A stretch of 64,000 nucleotides of DNA from G963668345 sp965206025 (GTDB lineage Bacteria; Acidobacteriota; Terriglobia; Bryobacterales; UBA6623), in assembly GCA_965206025.1 (NCBI GenBank), contig CBDBIU010000004.1:806001-870000 (forward strand), written 5' to 3'. Made by a program: the position numbers and the translations under genes. A model generated the notes under the pieces. The model did not search any database. It was not told where the DNA came from and saw only the letters and a list, made by a program, of their open reading frames with translations. Of the stretch, positions 8,750 through 17,813 are shown in pieces (position 1 is the first letter of the stretch; each line of letters starts with the position of its first letter).

Positions 8750-9297
8750 TGGCGGACGGCGGCCGGCTCGAGGCTGCCTAAGGGTAATTCCGCCAGGTTG
8801 TGCCACGAGCCATCGCTGTTCTGTTGGACAAACGTCAGCCGCTCCACGCGGATCCGAGGGGCCGGTCCAAACTCCGCCCAACGGCGGCGAGCCACCTCCA
8901 GAGACGGAGCAACGTTTTCCGGCGCCAGCTCTTGAGCCAGAGTAATGTGGGGAACGTATTCGAAGTCCTCGACATGCTCAAAAGGTCCTGTGTTGAGAAT
9001 GTCGTGAAGCAGCTTGAGTTCGGCGACCCCCTGCTCGACCGACAACTTGACGACCTGCGTGTCTTCGAACAGGTCGACCGACCCGAAACGCACCGCGAAG
9101 GCCTCGGAGCGGCCGGCGATCTCGCGGCACTGCGCGATGGCCTCCGGCGTGGAAACATAGAGCGGGCGGGGAGGCAGCACCGTGATGTGCGCCCGAAGGG
9201 GGCGGTCCGGCAGCACCTCTTGGCGCACGCGCTCGACGAAATCCGCGATGGAGTTATCCATGTAGCTCACGACCGCGAAAGAGTTAATCAGCCCCAT
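8746..9297 (-). CDS. 2'-5' RNA ligase-like 2H phosphoesterase
   Basis: A 183-residue cytosolic protein of the 2H phosphoesterase superfamily, the group that includes bacterial ThpR/LigT. Both H-x-T/S signature motifs are visible: HITVLPP (His37) and PHITLAQ (His117), each preceded by a beta-strand. Family members hydrolyse or ligate 2'-5' or cyclic phosphodiester bonds in RNA or small nucleotides; the true substrate here is unknown. The start is set at the Met that begins MGLINSF; an upstream Met five residues earlier is possible. The stop codon lies in the edge of a dispersed repeat, so the original C-terminus may have been altered slightly. Confidence 0.8.
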   Translation of the reverse strand: MGLINSFAVVSYMDNSIADFVERVRQEVLPDRPLRAHITVLPPRPLYVSTPEAIAQCREIAGRSEAFAVRFGSVDLFEDTQVVKLSVEQGVAELKLLHDILNTGPFEHVEDFEYVPHITLAQELAPENVAPSLEVARRRWAEFGPAPRIRVERLTFVQQNSDGSWHNLAELPLGSLEPAAVRH

Positions 9298-10320
9298 ACG
9301 CCAACGCTCCACTCCGACGATCGGCCTACCCTGAAGCCAAGATAAGATTCCAGCCGACAGATCCTTCGAGAAAACCGACCCATAACTTTACGATGCACCT
9401 CAAGCAGCCGATGTTTCAAGCCCCCACCCGCAAAAGGCGGCATTGCCTAGCCCGCTTTTCTGTTTTGAAAACAAGTCCCACCGCAATAGACAGACTACGC
9501 TCAGGTCCTACTTCCCATGCTTCGGGGCGCACGAAAACAGTAGGGGCGGGCCACTGTGGTTGCCCGGAGAAGTTCTGGCGCGATGTGGTCACGCGATGGA
9601 GTGGGACGCGGCGTGAATCTCACCAAAGCCGATCGGAATATAGGCAACATTTATGCCAAGAACACTATCCGTTATGTATGGACAGTTATGTATGGATCTC
9701 CTAGTCTAGCAATCAAGCGGCAAAAGTCATGCGGGAGCGAAAGCGCGGCACTGCCACCAATTCTCCCCCCGCCATGGCCCTAGAAAAAAGGCTCTTCTGG
9801 GATTTTAGTGGCTGGCGGCGGTGAGTGACGGATCCCTCGCCACTGTGAGGCCGACCTCCCGGAGCCTGCTTCGGTGCCATTCAAGGGCTTCGTGACAACT
9901 CTACGGCCCCCAAGGCCGGGCGGCGACTGCGTTGGCCAAAAAGAATTACTGATAAACAAAGGGTTACGAGTAGAGCAAGGCTGCTGGCAGGTAGTCGTAC
10001 AGTCTCCCGAAGGCTGTGAAATGCGGATCCACAACTGTCATCCAGTGGCCACACTCAAAGAGATAACTCCCTGTTTATCAGTGTCTTATTCCCTTTACGA
10101 GTTGCCCACGACCGGACTGGCGTGTAGGGTATTTGGGGATTTCTTGGCCGCCTTTTGGGCTCCGATGTGACTGCGGGCGACGTCGGGTCGGCAGGATGGA
10201 GGAGCCGGCTACCCGTTGGCCACCCACTAAAAACCCGGAAGAGCCAGAAAAAAAGCACTCCGTCTGAAGCGAATGGGCCGGCTGTACCCGATTTTTCGCG
10301 ACCTTCACTTCTACCACGGG
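9298..10320. other. About 1 kb without a recognisable gene
   Basis: No frame here shows a convincing ribosome-binding site, start and protein-like composition. It contains one arm of the dispersed repeat (9449-9463, CTAGCCCGCTTTTCTG). It also has a pair of short inverted segments, GATAAACAAAGGGTTACGAG near 9951 and its approximate complement near 10074-10101. AT-rich patches such as 9640-9700 are unlike the neighbouring genes. It may be decayed inserted DNA. Confidence 0.5.
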
Positions 10321-11217
10321 CTAGACCTTGTCGATGATCAACAGGATGTAAGCCAGGGGAAGATAGACGATCGAGGCTTGCAGCAGGCGGCGGGCCTGCG
10401 CGATGGTTCTCCGCCGCGCCAACAGCAATCCCGCGTAAAGGTAACCGAGGCTGAGCGCCACGGCGCCCCCCAGGTATATCGGGCCCGCCACGCCGAGAAG
10501 GGCCGGAGCCGCAGCGACCGGCACGAGCAGCGCGGCGTAACAGATGACTTGACGAGAGGTGGAGATGCCGTCCGGCTCGACCACGGGCAGCATCAGGATC
10601 CCCGCCCGGGCGTAGTCTTCTCGGTACATCCAGGCTATGGCATAGAAATGCGGGAACTGCCACAAGAAAAGCATGGCGAACAGGACCAGCGCTTCGATTC
10701 CCACCCCGCTGCCGGAGGCGGCCCAGCCGATCAGCGGCGGCATCGCTCCCGGGAAGGCGCCGACGAGCGTCGAAAGCGGCGTGCGGGTCTTGAGAGGCGT
10801 GTAGAAAAACAAGTAACTCGCCAGTGTCCCCAGGCCCAGCAGAGCGCTCAGCCAGTTCACCGCCCAGACGAGGTACACTGTGCCGGCGACCGAAACGGCG
10901 ACTCCGAACACGAGCGCGGGCGGCGCTTGCAAGCGGCCGGCCGGCAAAGGCCTTCGCTCGGTGCGGCGCATCTTCCCGTCGGCCTCGCGTTCCAGCCATT
11001 GATTCAAAGCGCCGGCGCCTCCCGCCAGCAGCGCCGTGCCCAGCAGCGTGTGCAACAAAAGCAGGTAGGAGACCGGTTCCACCGCGCCCACGTAAAAGCC
11101 GACCGCCGTCGACATCAGGATAAGCCAAACCACGCTCGGCTTGGTCAACTCGAGATAGTCCCACAGGGCTGACTGCGGAGCAACGAGAGCCGGGACGGCG
11201 GACGTGGGCATTTTCAT
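10321..11217 (-). CDS. ctaB: Protohaem IX farnesyltransferase (haem O synthase)
   Basis: A 298-residue integral membrane prenyltransferase of the UbiA superfamily that adds a farnesyl group to haem B, giving haem O for terminal oxidases. The first Asp-rich motif region N72-QWLEREAD-80 and the following KMRRTERRPLP segment are the CtaB/CyoE signature, and the start DYLELTKPSVV (about 20-30) is also diagnostic. About eight or nine hydrophobic segments are present. It overlaps the upstream ctaA by four bases (ATGA), so the two are co-translated and act in sequence: CtaB makes haem O and CtaA converts it to haem A. No oxidase subunits are in the window. Confidence 0.95.
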   Translation of the reverse strand: MKMPTSAVPALVAPQSALWDYLELTKPSVVWLILMSTAVGFYVGAVEPVSYLLLLHTLLGTALLAGGAGALNQWLEREADGKMRRTERRPLPAGRLQAPPALVFGVAVSVAGTVYLVWAVNWLSALLGLGTLASYLFFYTPLKTRTPLSTLVGAFPGAMPPLIGWAASGSGVGIEALVLFAMLFLWQFPHFYAIAWMYREDYARAGILMLPVVEPDGISTSRQVICYAALLVPVAAAPALLGVAGPIYLGGAVALSLGYLYAGLLLARRRTIAQARRLLQASIVYLPLAYILLIIDKV

Positions 11218-12155
11218 ATCGTGGCGGGCACTCTTTCCCGCTCGGCTGCCGCCGCCGGCGCGACTCGGCTATAGACGTGGATGGTCAAGATCACGCTCGC
11301 GGCCAATACCAAGGCTCCCACGGCCACGTGCGCTACCGTCAGCCACACCATCGGCGGAAGAGGTTGCGGAGCGTCAATCGTCGCCTGGCGGATCCAGTAA
11401 GCGGCCGCCCCGAGAACAAGCTGCATCATCAGCACCGAGTTCAGTGTTATTGTCCAGCGAACGATCTCCGGCCGGTTGGCATGCCGCTTCATCACCTTGG
11501 CCACCACCCAAGCCACGAGGGACACCGCGACGGCGGCGCCCGCCAAGTGCGGCGCCAGACCCAACCCTTTGTGGCGAAGAGCCGCCCCAAGCGCCAACTG
11601 CGCGAAGATGGCCACGTTGGCCGCCAAGCACAACCGCCCCAGGGCGGTGAAACCTTCGTTGTCCGATGACGCGGCAGGGGGCCGTTCTCGCTCTTGCCAA
11701 CCCGGAGAAGTAAACAGCGCCAGAGAGACGATCATACAGAAGAACAACTGGGCCAAACAAGCGTGCATGACGGAGATGGCCGTGGGCAGCAGCAACAGGA
11801 CGGTCATTCCGCCCAACAGCCCTTGTGCGATGACAGCCGCCAGGGCCGCAAGCCCAAGCTTTTTCACCCACCCGCGCGAATCCCGGCGCCAGAGCCACAC
11901 GACGAGAGTAATCGTCAGAAAGCCCACGAAAGTCGCCACCATCCGGTGGCCGTGTTCGTAAAAGATACCGCCCACCATGGGCGGCATCAACTGACCGTAG
12001 GAGAGCGGCCAATCGGGTACCGCAAGCCCGGCGTCGTTGCTCGTCACCAGGGCTCCGGCCGCGATCAGGCCAAGCGTCGAGAAAGCGGTGAACACCGCGA
12101 ATCGGTGGAGCCAGGTATTCGTGGTCACGGTAGTTTTGTCGGTAGCGACCACCAC
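11214..12155 (-). CDS. ctaA: Haem A synthase
   Basis: A 313-residue membrane protein of the COX15/CtaA family that oxidises the methyl group on haem O to produce haem A. Two four-helix halves are visible, with conserved histidines in EHGHRMVA (His68, His70) and in the second half (AHVAVGALVLA region). The LVTSNDAGLAVPDWPLSYG segment (about 37-53) is the family hallmark for the extracytoplasmic loop after helix 1. The gene precedes ctaB with a four-base overlap. Presence of ctaA-ctaB implies an aa3-type cytochrome oxidase elsewhere in the genome. Confidence 0.95.
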   Translation of the reverse strand: MVVATDKTTVTTNTWLHRFAVFTAFSTLGLIAAGALVTSNDAGLAVPDWPLSYGQLMPPMVGGIFYEHGHRMVATFVGFLTITLVVWLWRRDSRGWVKKLGLAALAAVIAQGLLGGMTVLLLLPTAISVMHACLAQLFFCMIVSLALFTSPGWQERERPPAASSDNEGFTALGRLCLAANVAIFAQLALGAALRHKGLGLAPHLAGAAVAVSLVAWVVAKVMKRHANRPEIVRWTITLNSVLMMQLVLGAAAYWIRQATIDAPQPLPPMVWLTVAHVAVGALVLAASVILTIHVYSRVAPAAAAERERVPATI

Positions 12156-12165
12156 TCTTGGCGGC

Positions 12166-12202
12166 GCTAGCCCGCATTTCTACCCAGACTGCGGTCGAAG
12201 GA
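12166..12202 (+). repeat. Dispersed TAGCCCGC repeat, single arm
   Basis: GCTAGCCCGCATTTCTACCC followed by AGACTGCGGTCGAAGGACGC closely follows the left arm at 8601-8640. It sits just upstream of ctaA, in the promoter-side gap, and has no nearby partner arm. Confidence 0.65.
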
Positions 12203-12259
12203 CGCGATCAGCCCGCCAAACCTTCCATAAGTGTCTGGGGGTAAATGATTTACGGGACA

Positions 12260-12511
12260 TTGGCTTTGTTTGGTAATTCTGTTGCTCGGTCGCCGCCCAC
12301 GGACGTGGACGCTGGAACAGCACCAGGTCCACGCTACTCTTGTATCCGGCTAGTCCGATCCGTCGGATTTTATGGGTCCGACCGTTCCGCCGTACTGGAA
12401 ACCAACCGTAAACCATTGATTCCCTTTGGGTTCGACGAAATTGGGTTCGTTTGGTAATTTTGTTGCCTCGGTAGCCGCCCACGGACGCGAACGCTGGAAC
12501 AGCACCAGGTC
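12260..12511. repeat. Pair of direct repeats of about 70 bp
   Basis: Positions 12260-12329 and 12441-12511 are imperfect direct repeats. Both read TTGG.TT.GTTTGGTAATT, then TGTTGC..CGGT.GCCGCCC, then ACGCTGGAACAGCACCAGGTC. The 110 bp between them is unrelated. No coding frame across them looks real. On the other strand they encode the junk-like string QNYQT/NKITK, reminiscent of intergenic repeats in planctomycete-type genomes. Confidence 0.65.
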
Positions 12512-12599
12512 GCGCTACAAGCTACAAGCTCAATTACATTGTACCTTGCCAATCCAAGAAGGCCCTGGCACCGATGGGGCTAAGCTACTTTTAATGAGA

Positions 12600-12790
12600 T
12601 ACTTGGCCAGTTTCTCACCGCCGCCGCAGTGGACGAAGGGAAAGACCCGGCGGCCATGGCTCGCCGCGACAGCTCGCTCACATCGCCCGGCTTACCGTTT
12701 GTAAGGCAAGCGGGCGTGGGCGATCACGTCCCGACAAGCTTGTCCGCACCGCCAACCAGGACAAACACGAGTGTTTGTCGCCACCGTAAA
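12600..12790 (+). repeat. Degenerate copy of the long dispersed repeat, with a second palindrome
   Basis: CAGTTTCTCACCGCCGCCGCAGTGGACGAAGG and the following GGCGGCCATGGCTCGCCGCGACAG parallel the interior of the complete element at 26011-26208, as does GGCAAGCGGGCGTGGGCGAT. The terminal TAGCCCGC is lost. The end contains the palindrome GGACAAACACGAGTGTTTGTC (about 12767-12787). Together with the direct repeats upstream it fills the gene-free stretch 12156-12891. Confidence 0.55.
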
Positions 12791-12891
12791 CGCCGCCTAA
12801 GCGCTTTGGGCGCAGCGACGAAAAGAGTTGATTGCCGGGCCGGGAGCGCCGCGACCGGACGCTCCCTAGCGTTCCTCCACACCTGGAGCCG

Positions 12892-13665
12892 CTAGCCGGC
12901 GGAAAAGGTGAAAGCGACTTCCTTGGATTCGGAATCCGCCAAGGTGACGCTCATTTCCTGCTCGCCGTATTTCTCGTGGATTGCCTCGAGTGTATAAGTT
13001 CCCGGCGGCAGGCCTGGGATCTCAAAGCTGCCGTCCTCGCCCGTCACCGCGAAGAACGGGTGACTCACCACGCTGATGTACGCTCTCATCCAAGGATGAA
13101 TATTGCACTTGACGGGCACCATGATCTCCTGACGGGCGAACTTGCGGTTGATGTCGGGAGCGCCCGGGGTCTGCGACTTGTTCCATTCGCGGTTGACTTT
13201 CGGCAGCGGGTGCACGTTGTGCGTCAGGGGATCGCCGTTGCTCACGCTAATCGTTCCCCCTGCTTGCATGGCGACCACGTGCGGACGGTAGATGCAGCCC
13301 TTTTGGTTGAGGGAGCCGTTCTTCGTCACCTCGAACTTTTTTCCTTCCAGACCGCTCTTCACCCACACGAAAACATTTTGTAGAGTGCCGTTTTCATTAA
13401 CCACGACCTGTTCAGCGTGAACTGCCGCAGCGTGTAGCTTCTTGCAGTCGGGCTCGGCGCTCATGTTGATGCGGAAAGCTTTCGGCGCTTTGCCCTCAAA
13501 GCCGACCTTGCCGCTCACGCCGGCCGCCGTCGCCGGATCAACCTTGAAATATACCTCGGCCACCGCCGGAGATTCCGGTTCGGCGGTCTCGGGGCCGCCT
13601 CCACACCCAACGGCTGTTAGGAGTAAGGCCGCAGCCAAGACCCGGAAATTATTTTGAAAAATCAT
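12892..13665 (-). CDS. Cupredoxin-like lipoprotein of the cytochrome bc operon
   Basis: A 257-residue lipoprotein. Starting at the Met at 13665, the signal peptide ends in the lipobox LTAVG-Cys21. The middle holds a plastocyanin-like region with possible type-1 copper ligands: His149/His152 in THNVHPLP, and Cys187, His190 and Met193 in KCNIHPWM. The C-terminus (about 205-257) is a carboxypeptidase-regulatory-like beta domain with the DGSFEIPGLPPGTYTLEAIHEKYG pattern. It is the last gene of the respiratory operon, 56 bp after the octahaem cytochrome. It may therefore be a periplasmic electron acceptor, which is inference; a non-copper structural role is possible. An upstream in-frame Met (13725) is less likely because it would bury the lipobox. 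Confidence 0.75.
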   Translation of the reverse strand: MIFQNNFRVLAAALLLTAVGCGGGPETAEPESPAVAEVYFKVDPATAAGVSGKVGFEGKAPKAFRINMSAEPDCKKLHAAAVHAEQVVVNENGTLQNVFVWVKSGLEGKKFEVTKNGSLNQKGCIYRPHVVAMQAGGTISVSNGDPLTHNVHPLPKVNREWNKSQTPGAPDINRKFARQEIMVPVKCNIHPWMRAYISVVSHPFFAVTGEDGSFEIPGLPPGTYTLEAIHEKYGEQEMSVTLADSESKEVAFTFSAG

Positions 13666-13721
13666 CGTTCTTACTAAGCCTCCTCTAGCTCCAAAAATCT
13701 TCTCCGCTGCTCGTAAGTTCT

Positions 13722-16700
13722 TCATTGTACACCGCTCGACCGCAGCCTCCCGAGCTCCGACGGCGTGAACTGGAACATGTAGCGCACCAGAAGTTGCGCG
13801 TGGTCCCCTTCATATCCCTCGAAGGCCGCCGGCAGGGGGCCGTCGAAGATCCAGCGGCCCTGCTCGTGACGGAACAGTTCCGACGGCATCGCCGTGCCGG
13901 GCGCGATGTTGGCCGGTTCGAGCATCCAGCGGTAGGTCCAATCGGGCTTGAGGCGCTCGGCAGCCACCAGAAAGTTCGGCGCGGTCGCGTCCCGGTCATG
14001 GGCGGGGTCGCCCGTCATATGGCACTTCAGGCAGGGCGCCCCTCGACTGGTGAACAGGCGTCGCGCCAAGGTGCGCTCGGTGGCCGAAAGCAAGGCCGGC
14101 TTATCGTCAATATAGGGATGTGGCTGGGACGACCTGGCCATGAAAAACCGCATCAGGGTTCGCACCTGACGTTGGGTAAATTGGAACGTGGGCATGCGAG
14201 CGTGCAGATATTCTCGAACACCGTTGCGGTGGATGTCGGTCTCGCTCAAGGCCGGGTTCGACAAGAAGCGGACCAGCCAGTCCGGCTGCACACGAGCGCC
14301 TTCGCTATAGAGCTGCGGCGGCATCTGTTCTACCCAGTCGGGATCCTCGTAGCGCTCCATGGTCATGAACGAGGTCTCGTCGCCGGGCCGAATCTGGTGA
14401 CAACCCGTGCAATTGTAGCGCCGGACCATCCACCAGCCGCGCTGAATGTCGGCCCTCTCGTCTTCCGGCTCGAAGCGATACTGCGCGGGAAGGGCGGTAT
14501 CGACCGCTCCGAGCAAGAAGGTCGTCAAAGCCGTGATCTCGTCGTCGGTCAGGTTGAAGTTCGGCATCCGCAGACGCTCGGACGGCTCCTTCACTTTCCC
14601 CTGGTCGAAGAACGCGGGGTCCTCTAGCTTGTGCTCGAAGAAACCTTTGTGGTCGTACCAGCCTTCTACCTTGGCCGGATGCGTGAACAGGGCGAAATCC
14701 AAGCGCTCGATGGGCTTGCTGCCCTCTAGGGTTAGTTCCGTTCCAATCCGGCCCTCCGTCTCCAGCCCGCTGATTTCATGGCAGCCCGCACAGCCGTAGC
14801 GCCTCACCAGCGCCAAACCCGCTTCCGCGCGCTGGGGGTCATCCATGTAATCGGCCGCGGCGTAGACGGCGTCGGTTTTCTGCGCCATCAAGTAGCCGGC
14901 GATGTCGCCGGCTTCGGCGAAAGTCAGCCGCAGGTTCGGCATCACAGGGATCAGATGGACCTTGTCGCCCGTCGCCCCGGCTTCCGGCGTGACTTCGGCG
15001 GGATCGTGAATCCAGCGAACCAGGAAATCGTAGGTGGTCTTTTCTCCCACACGGCTCAGGTTGGCGGCGAAGGAGCCGCCCATCTTTCGCTCGCCTTCGC
15101 CGATCGAGTGACAGCCCAAACAGCCCCTGGTCTCAAACAGCTCCCGGCCGCGCTCCGCGTTGCCCGGCGGGTGTTTGCGGAGGGAACCCCGGACGCCGTT
15201 CTGCCAGACGTAGGCGGCGATGGCTTCGATCTCGTCTTCCTCCAGCCGGAAGACGGGCATTTTCGTGCCGGGGCGAAACTCGTGGGGATTCTTCAGCCAG
15301 ACCGGGATCCACTCCTTGCGAAGCTTGACCCTTGCCTCCTTGAGGCTGGGGCCGAACTTTCGCACCTCCTGCAGCAGGCTCTTTCGCTCGGCCTCCAGAG
15401 TGGTCAGCCGCGCATCGAGTTGACTGTTGGTCAACTGCAGGGCTTGGGCCCGGGCGTAATAGCGATTGGCTTGCTCGTCGTCAGCCGCTTCGTCGCCGAG
15501 GTCGTTGTTGCGGCGAACCCGTTTTTCGTTGGCGGTCTTTTCGTCGGTGCGGAACTTGATCTCATTCCTGACGTCCGAGAGCAAGTCCGATTCTTTGTCA
15601 AAACCTTCGAAGCGGTGGCAACCCCAGCACCCTTTGTTCAGGAACAGCTCCCTTCCCTTGTTGAGCACCTCGGCTTGGGGGGTGACGACTTCTTGCGAGT
15701 GGCATTGGTGGCAGCCCGCCTCGATGTTCTCTTTCTCGAACAGGGGCCAGAGCCAATGCTTATACCTCCCGTGACCCTTGGTCATGCTGCTGGTCGCTCG
15801 ACCGTTGCCATTGTGGCAGGGCGTGCAGCCGAACTCCTCGGGGTCGTGAATCTTGAGCAGGTCGCGGTTGGGATGGCTGGCAAAAACCGCCTCGCCGCCC
15901 ATCGACGCCTTCGTCAACTCGACCGGCTCGCGGGTACCCGCGTGGCAGGACTCACAGCGGTCGACCCAGTCGATGTCGTTCAGATGGATCTGCTTGATCG
16001 AGACCTCGAACTGCTCCATCTTGTTGATGAGACCCTGGATCTGCGTCGCGGTCAGCCCGTACAGGAGGTTCTGGAGGTAGGCGTCGAGCTGTTGCCGGGC
16101 CTGCCGCGCCGGCTTCCCGAGACCAGCCAGCTCGGCTTGCAGCTTGGCCCCCAAATCCCGCAGGCGGGCCATTTCGGCTTCCAACTGAGAGTAGGTCCAA
16201 GAGACCGTTTCCGTGTTGTCGGAGCCGTCGTCGAGCGCCAAGTTGATCTCTTGCTGTCTCTGCTGGACACCTTCAATATCCGCGGCCAGCGATTCTTTCG
16301 CGCTTGCGCTGGTTGACGTCTCGAGCTGGTAGGTGAGCGCGCCGATCTCGCCGCGCAGCGCCTGGAAACCTTGACGGACGGTGTTCGTGCGTGGAACGAT
16401 GCCATTCGCTACACGGTTCCTGATGGCGCTGATCCGCTCGGCCGCCGCTTGGCCGGCCTCCTCGACTTGCTGTTGGAGCCGCTGATATTCGTCCGACCCT
16501 TTGATCTCCTTTTCCCGCTTCGCCTGCTGGGGCTTCAATTGCTCCAAATGCGCCGCATAGAGGCCGGCGAAGCGAGCCTGATAATCCTTCCACGGCCGCA
16601 GCGTGACCACCTCGTCGTAGAGCGCCCAGACGAGCGTCAACATCAAAATGAGCGTCGAGAAGAAAAGTGAGACGCTCAGAGAGTTGTGGACGACGGGGTC

Positions 16701-16730
16701 GTCATGGTCAGGCGGCGGATTTGGCGGCAT
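13722..16730 (-). CDS. Membrane-anchored octahaem cytochrome c with coiled-coil domain
   Basis: A 1002-residue protein. After one N-terminal transmembrane anchor (about residues 17-37) comes a long Gln/Glu/Arg-rich coiled coil (about 55-250). Eight CxxCH haem sites follow, near residues 259, 302, 340, 368, 537, 647, 774 and 900. They form a four-haem cluster (259-372) and then separate cytochrome-c-like domains, several with downstream Met-Pro pairs (for example KMPVFRLEEDE, RMPNFNLTDDE, RMPTFQFTQ) as likely axial ligands. A second coiled-coil stretch lies near 385-470. It is directly downstream of the cytochrome b and subunit-IV genes, so it presumably takes electrons from the Rieske protein. 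This is far larger than a normal cytochrome c1 or f, and the fusion looks unusual. Confidence 0.85.
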   Translation of the reverse strand: MPPNPPPDHDDPVVHNSLSVSLFFSTLILMLTLVWALYDEVVTLRPWKDYQARFAGLYAAHLEQLKPQQAKREKEIKGSDEYQRLQQQVEEAGQAAAERISAIRNRVANGIVPRTNTVRQGFQALRGEIGALTYQLETSTSASAKESLAADIEGVQQRQQEINLALDDGSDNTETVSWTYSQLEAEMARLRDLGAKLQAELAGLGKPARQARQQLDAYLQNLLYGLTATQIQGLINKMEQFEVSIKQIHLNDIDWVDRCESCHAGTREPVELTKASMGGEAVFASHPNRDLLKIHDPEEFGCTPCHNGNGRATSSMTKGHGRYKHWLWPLFEKENIEAGCHQCHSQEVVTPQAEVLNKGRELFLNKGCWGCHRFEGFDKESDLLSDVRNEIKFRTDEKTANEKRVRRNNDLGDEAADDEQANRYYARAQALQLTNSQLDARLTTLEAERKSLLQEVRKFGPSLKEARVKLRKEWIPVWLKNPHEFRPGTKMPVFRLEEDEIEAIAAYVWQNGVRGSLRKHPPGNAERGRELFETRGCLGCHSIGEGERKMGGSFAANLSRVGEKTTYDFLVRWIHDPAEVTPEAGATGDKVHLIPVMPNLRLTFAEAGDIAGYLMAQKTDAVYAAADYMDDPQRAEAGLALVRRYGCAGCHEISGLETEGRIGTELTLEGSKPIERLDFALFTHPAKVEGWYDHKGFFEHKLEDPAFFDQGKVKEPSERLRMPNFNLTDDEITALTTFLLGAVDTALPAQYRFEPEDERADIQRGWWMVRRYNCTGCHQIRPGDETSFMTMERYEDPDWVEQMPPQLYSEGARVQPDWLVRFLSNPALSETDIHRNGVREYLHARMPTFQFTQRQVRTLMRFFMARSSQPHPYIDDKPALLSATERTLARRLFTSRGAPCLKCHMTGDPAHDRDATAPNFLVAAERLKPDWTYRWMLEPANIAPGTAMPSELFRHEQGRWIFDGPLPAAFEGYEGDHAQLLVRYMFQFTPSELGRLRSSGVQ

Positions 16731-16819
16731 TCAAAGACTCCGTCAGAAAATTTCTGTCGTTTTCGAATCGTCGGGAACCGGCGAGCGTCCACGCTCACAT
16801 TGAGCCGGGCGCGGCCGAG

Positions 16820-17779
16820 CTAGACGTTAAACCAAGGGGTCACCCACACATACTTGATTCGGAACACCAGACGAGCAACGATCTTCACCGGCAGGCTGAC
16901 CATGGTAATCAGGACCACCATCATCACCAAATACTGGGCGAGCGACATGCGCCCCAGGATCTTGCGACTGAACTCCGTCAGTGCCATGACCATGTGGACG
17001 AGAACCCCCGTCACTACAGCGAACAGCGCCGTGACAACACCCCCGAAAATCCCGATGGCCCAGGTACCTGTGATCGCGAGCGCGGATGGAAGGTATTGGT
17101 TCAAGACTTCATGCAGATCCCTGTTGACTTCGAAGACCAGCTTGTTGTGGTCCCACGTCTGACCGGGCCAGAACCACATCCATCCGGGACCTCGAATCAT
17201 CGTCCCGATGATGATCATCGCGCACCACATGACGATGAACCCGACAATGAACGTCCAGATGGCGAACTTTCTCTGCTCGTAGGTGTAGTAGCCGTTGCCG
17301 AGCGGATTCTCATCGATATAAGGGATGGCGATCAGACCAATGATGATCAGCGTCGGCATGACGACGCCCGCGATCCAGGGGTCGAAATAGACCAGCATCT
17401 CCTGCAGTCCCAGAAAGTACCAGGGCGCCTTGGCCGGGTTCATGGTCAGCGACGGGTTGGCCGGTTCTTCGAGCGGCGCGTCCAAAGTGATGGACCAGAC
17501 CATCAAGATGGCGGTGACAATCACCGTGGCCAGAAATTCAATACGCAGCAGATAGGGCCAAACGTGAACCTCTTTGGTCCAGCCCTTCTTATACGGCTGC
17601 GTCTTGCGGTGATGGGTCTTGGCCATCTCCGGGTCGGCGTCTAGTTGTTTGATGAGCCGGTCATTCGCCAGCGACTGCCGCAACCCGTACCAGGCGTAGA
17701 ACGGCACCAGCACCATCAAGCCGATGATGGGGACGTTATCTGGGAGCGAAAGAATTTCCCAAAGCTGGCCCCAGTCCAT
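16820..17779 (-). CDS. Cytochrome b C-terminal / subunit-IV-like membrane protein
   Basis: A 319-residue integral membrane protein corresponding to the C-terminal half of cytochrome b (PetD/QcrC type), which helps form the quinol-oxidising site. The segment NPAKAPWYFLGLQEML (about residues 113-128) replaces the classic PEWY motif with APWY, as in menaquinol-type complexes. There are three to four helices of the PetD fold and about four additional C-terminal transmembrane segments beyond that core, making it longer than PetD. It starts 34 bp after the cytochrome b gene and belongs to the same transcript. A split b subunit (b6/IV type) rather than one fused cytochrome b is directly visible. Confidence 0.85.
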   Translation of the reverse strand: MDWGQLWEILSLPDNVPIIGLMVLVPFYAWYGLRQSLANDRLIKQLDADPEMAKTHHRKTQPYKKGWTKEVHVWPYLLRIEFLATVIVTAILMVWSITLDAPLEEPANPSLTMNPAKAPWYFLGLQEMLVYFDPWIAGVVMPTLIIIGLIAIPYIDENPLGNGYYTYEQRKFAIWTFIVGFIVMWCAMIIIGTMIRGPGWMWFWPGQTWDHNKLVFEVNRDLHEVLNQYLPSALAITGTWAIGIFGGVVTALFAVVTGVLVHMVMALTEFSRKILGRMSLAQYLVMMVVLITMVSLPVKIVARLVFRIKYVWVTPWFNV

Positions 17780-17813
17780 AAGTCCTCCTCTAAGTTCGTC
17801 GAATCCGCCGGCG

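Noticed and set aside
9874..10170. A 98-codon frame in the empty region
   Set aside because: It lacks a ribosome-binding site and the translation is low in ordinary protein patterns. The opposite strand offers equally long, equally unconvincing frames.
14778..16316. A 512-codon open frame antisense to the octahaem cytochrome gene
   Set aside because: It lies wholly opposite a gene with eight haem motifs, has no ribosome-binding site and encodes no recognisable fold. Long antisense frames are expected at this GC content.
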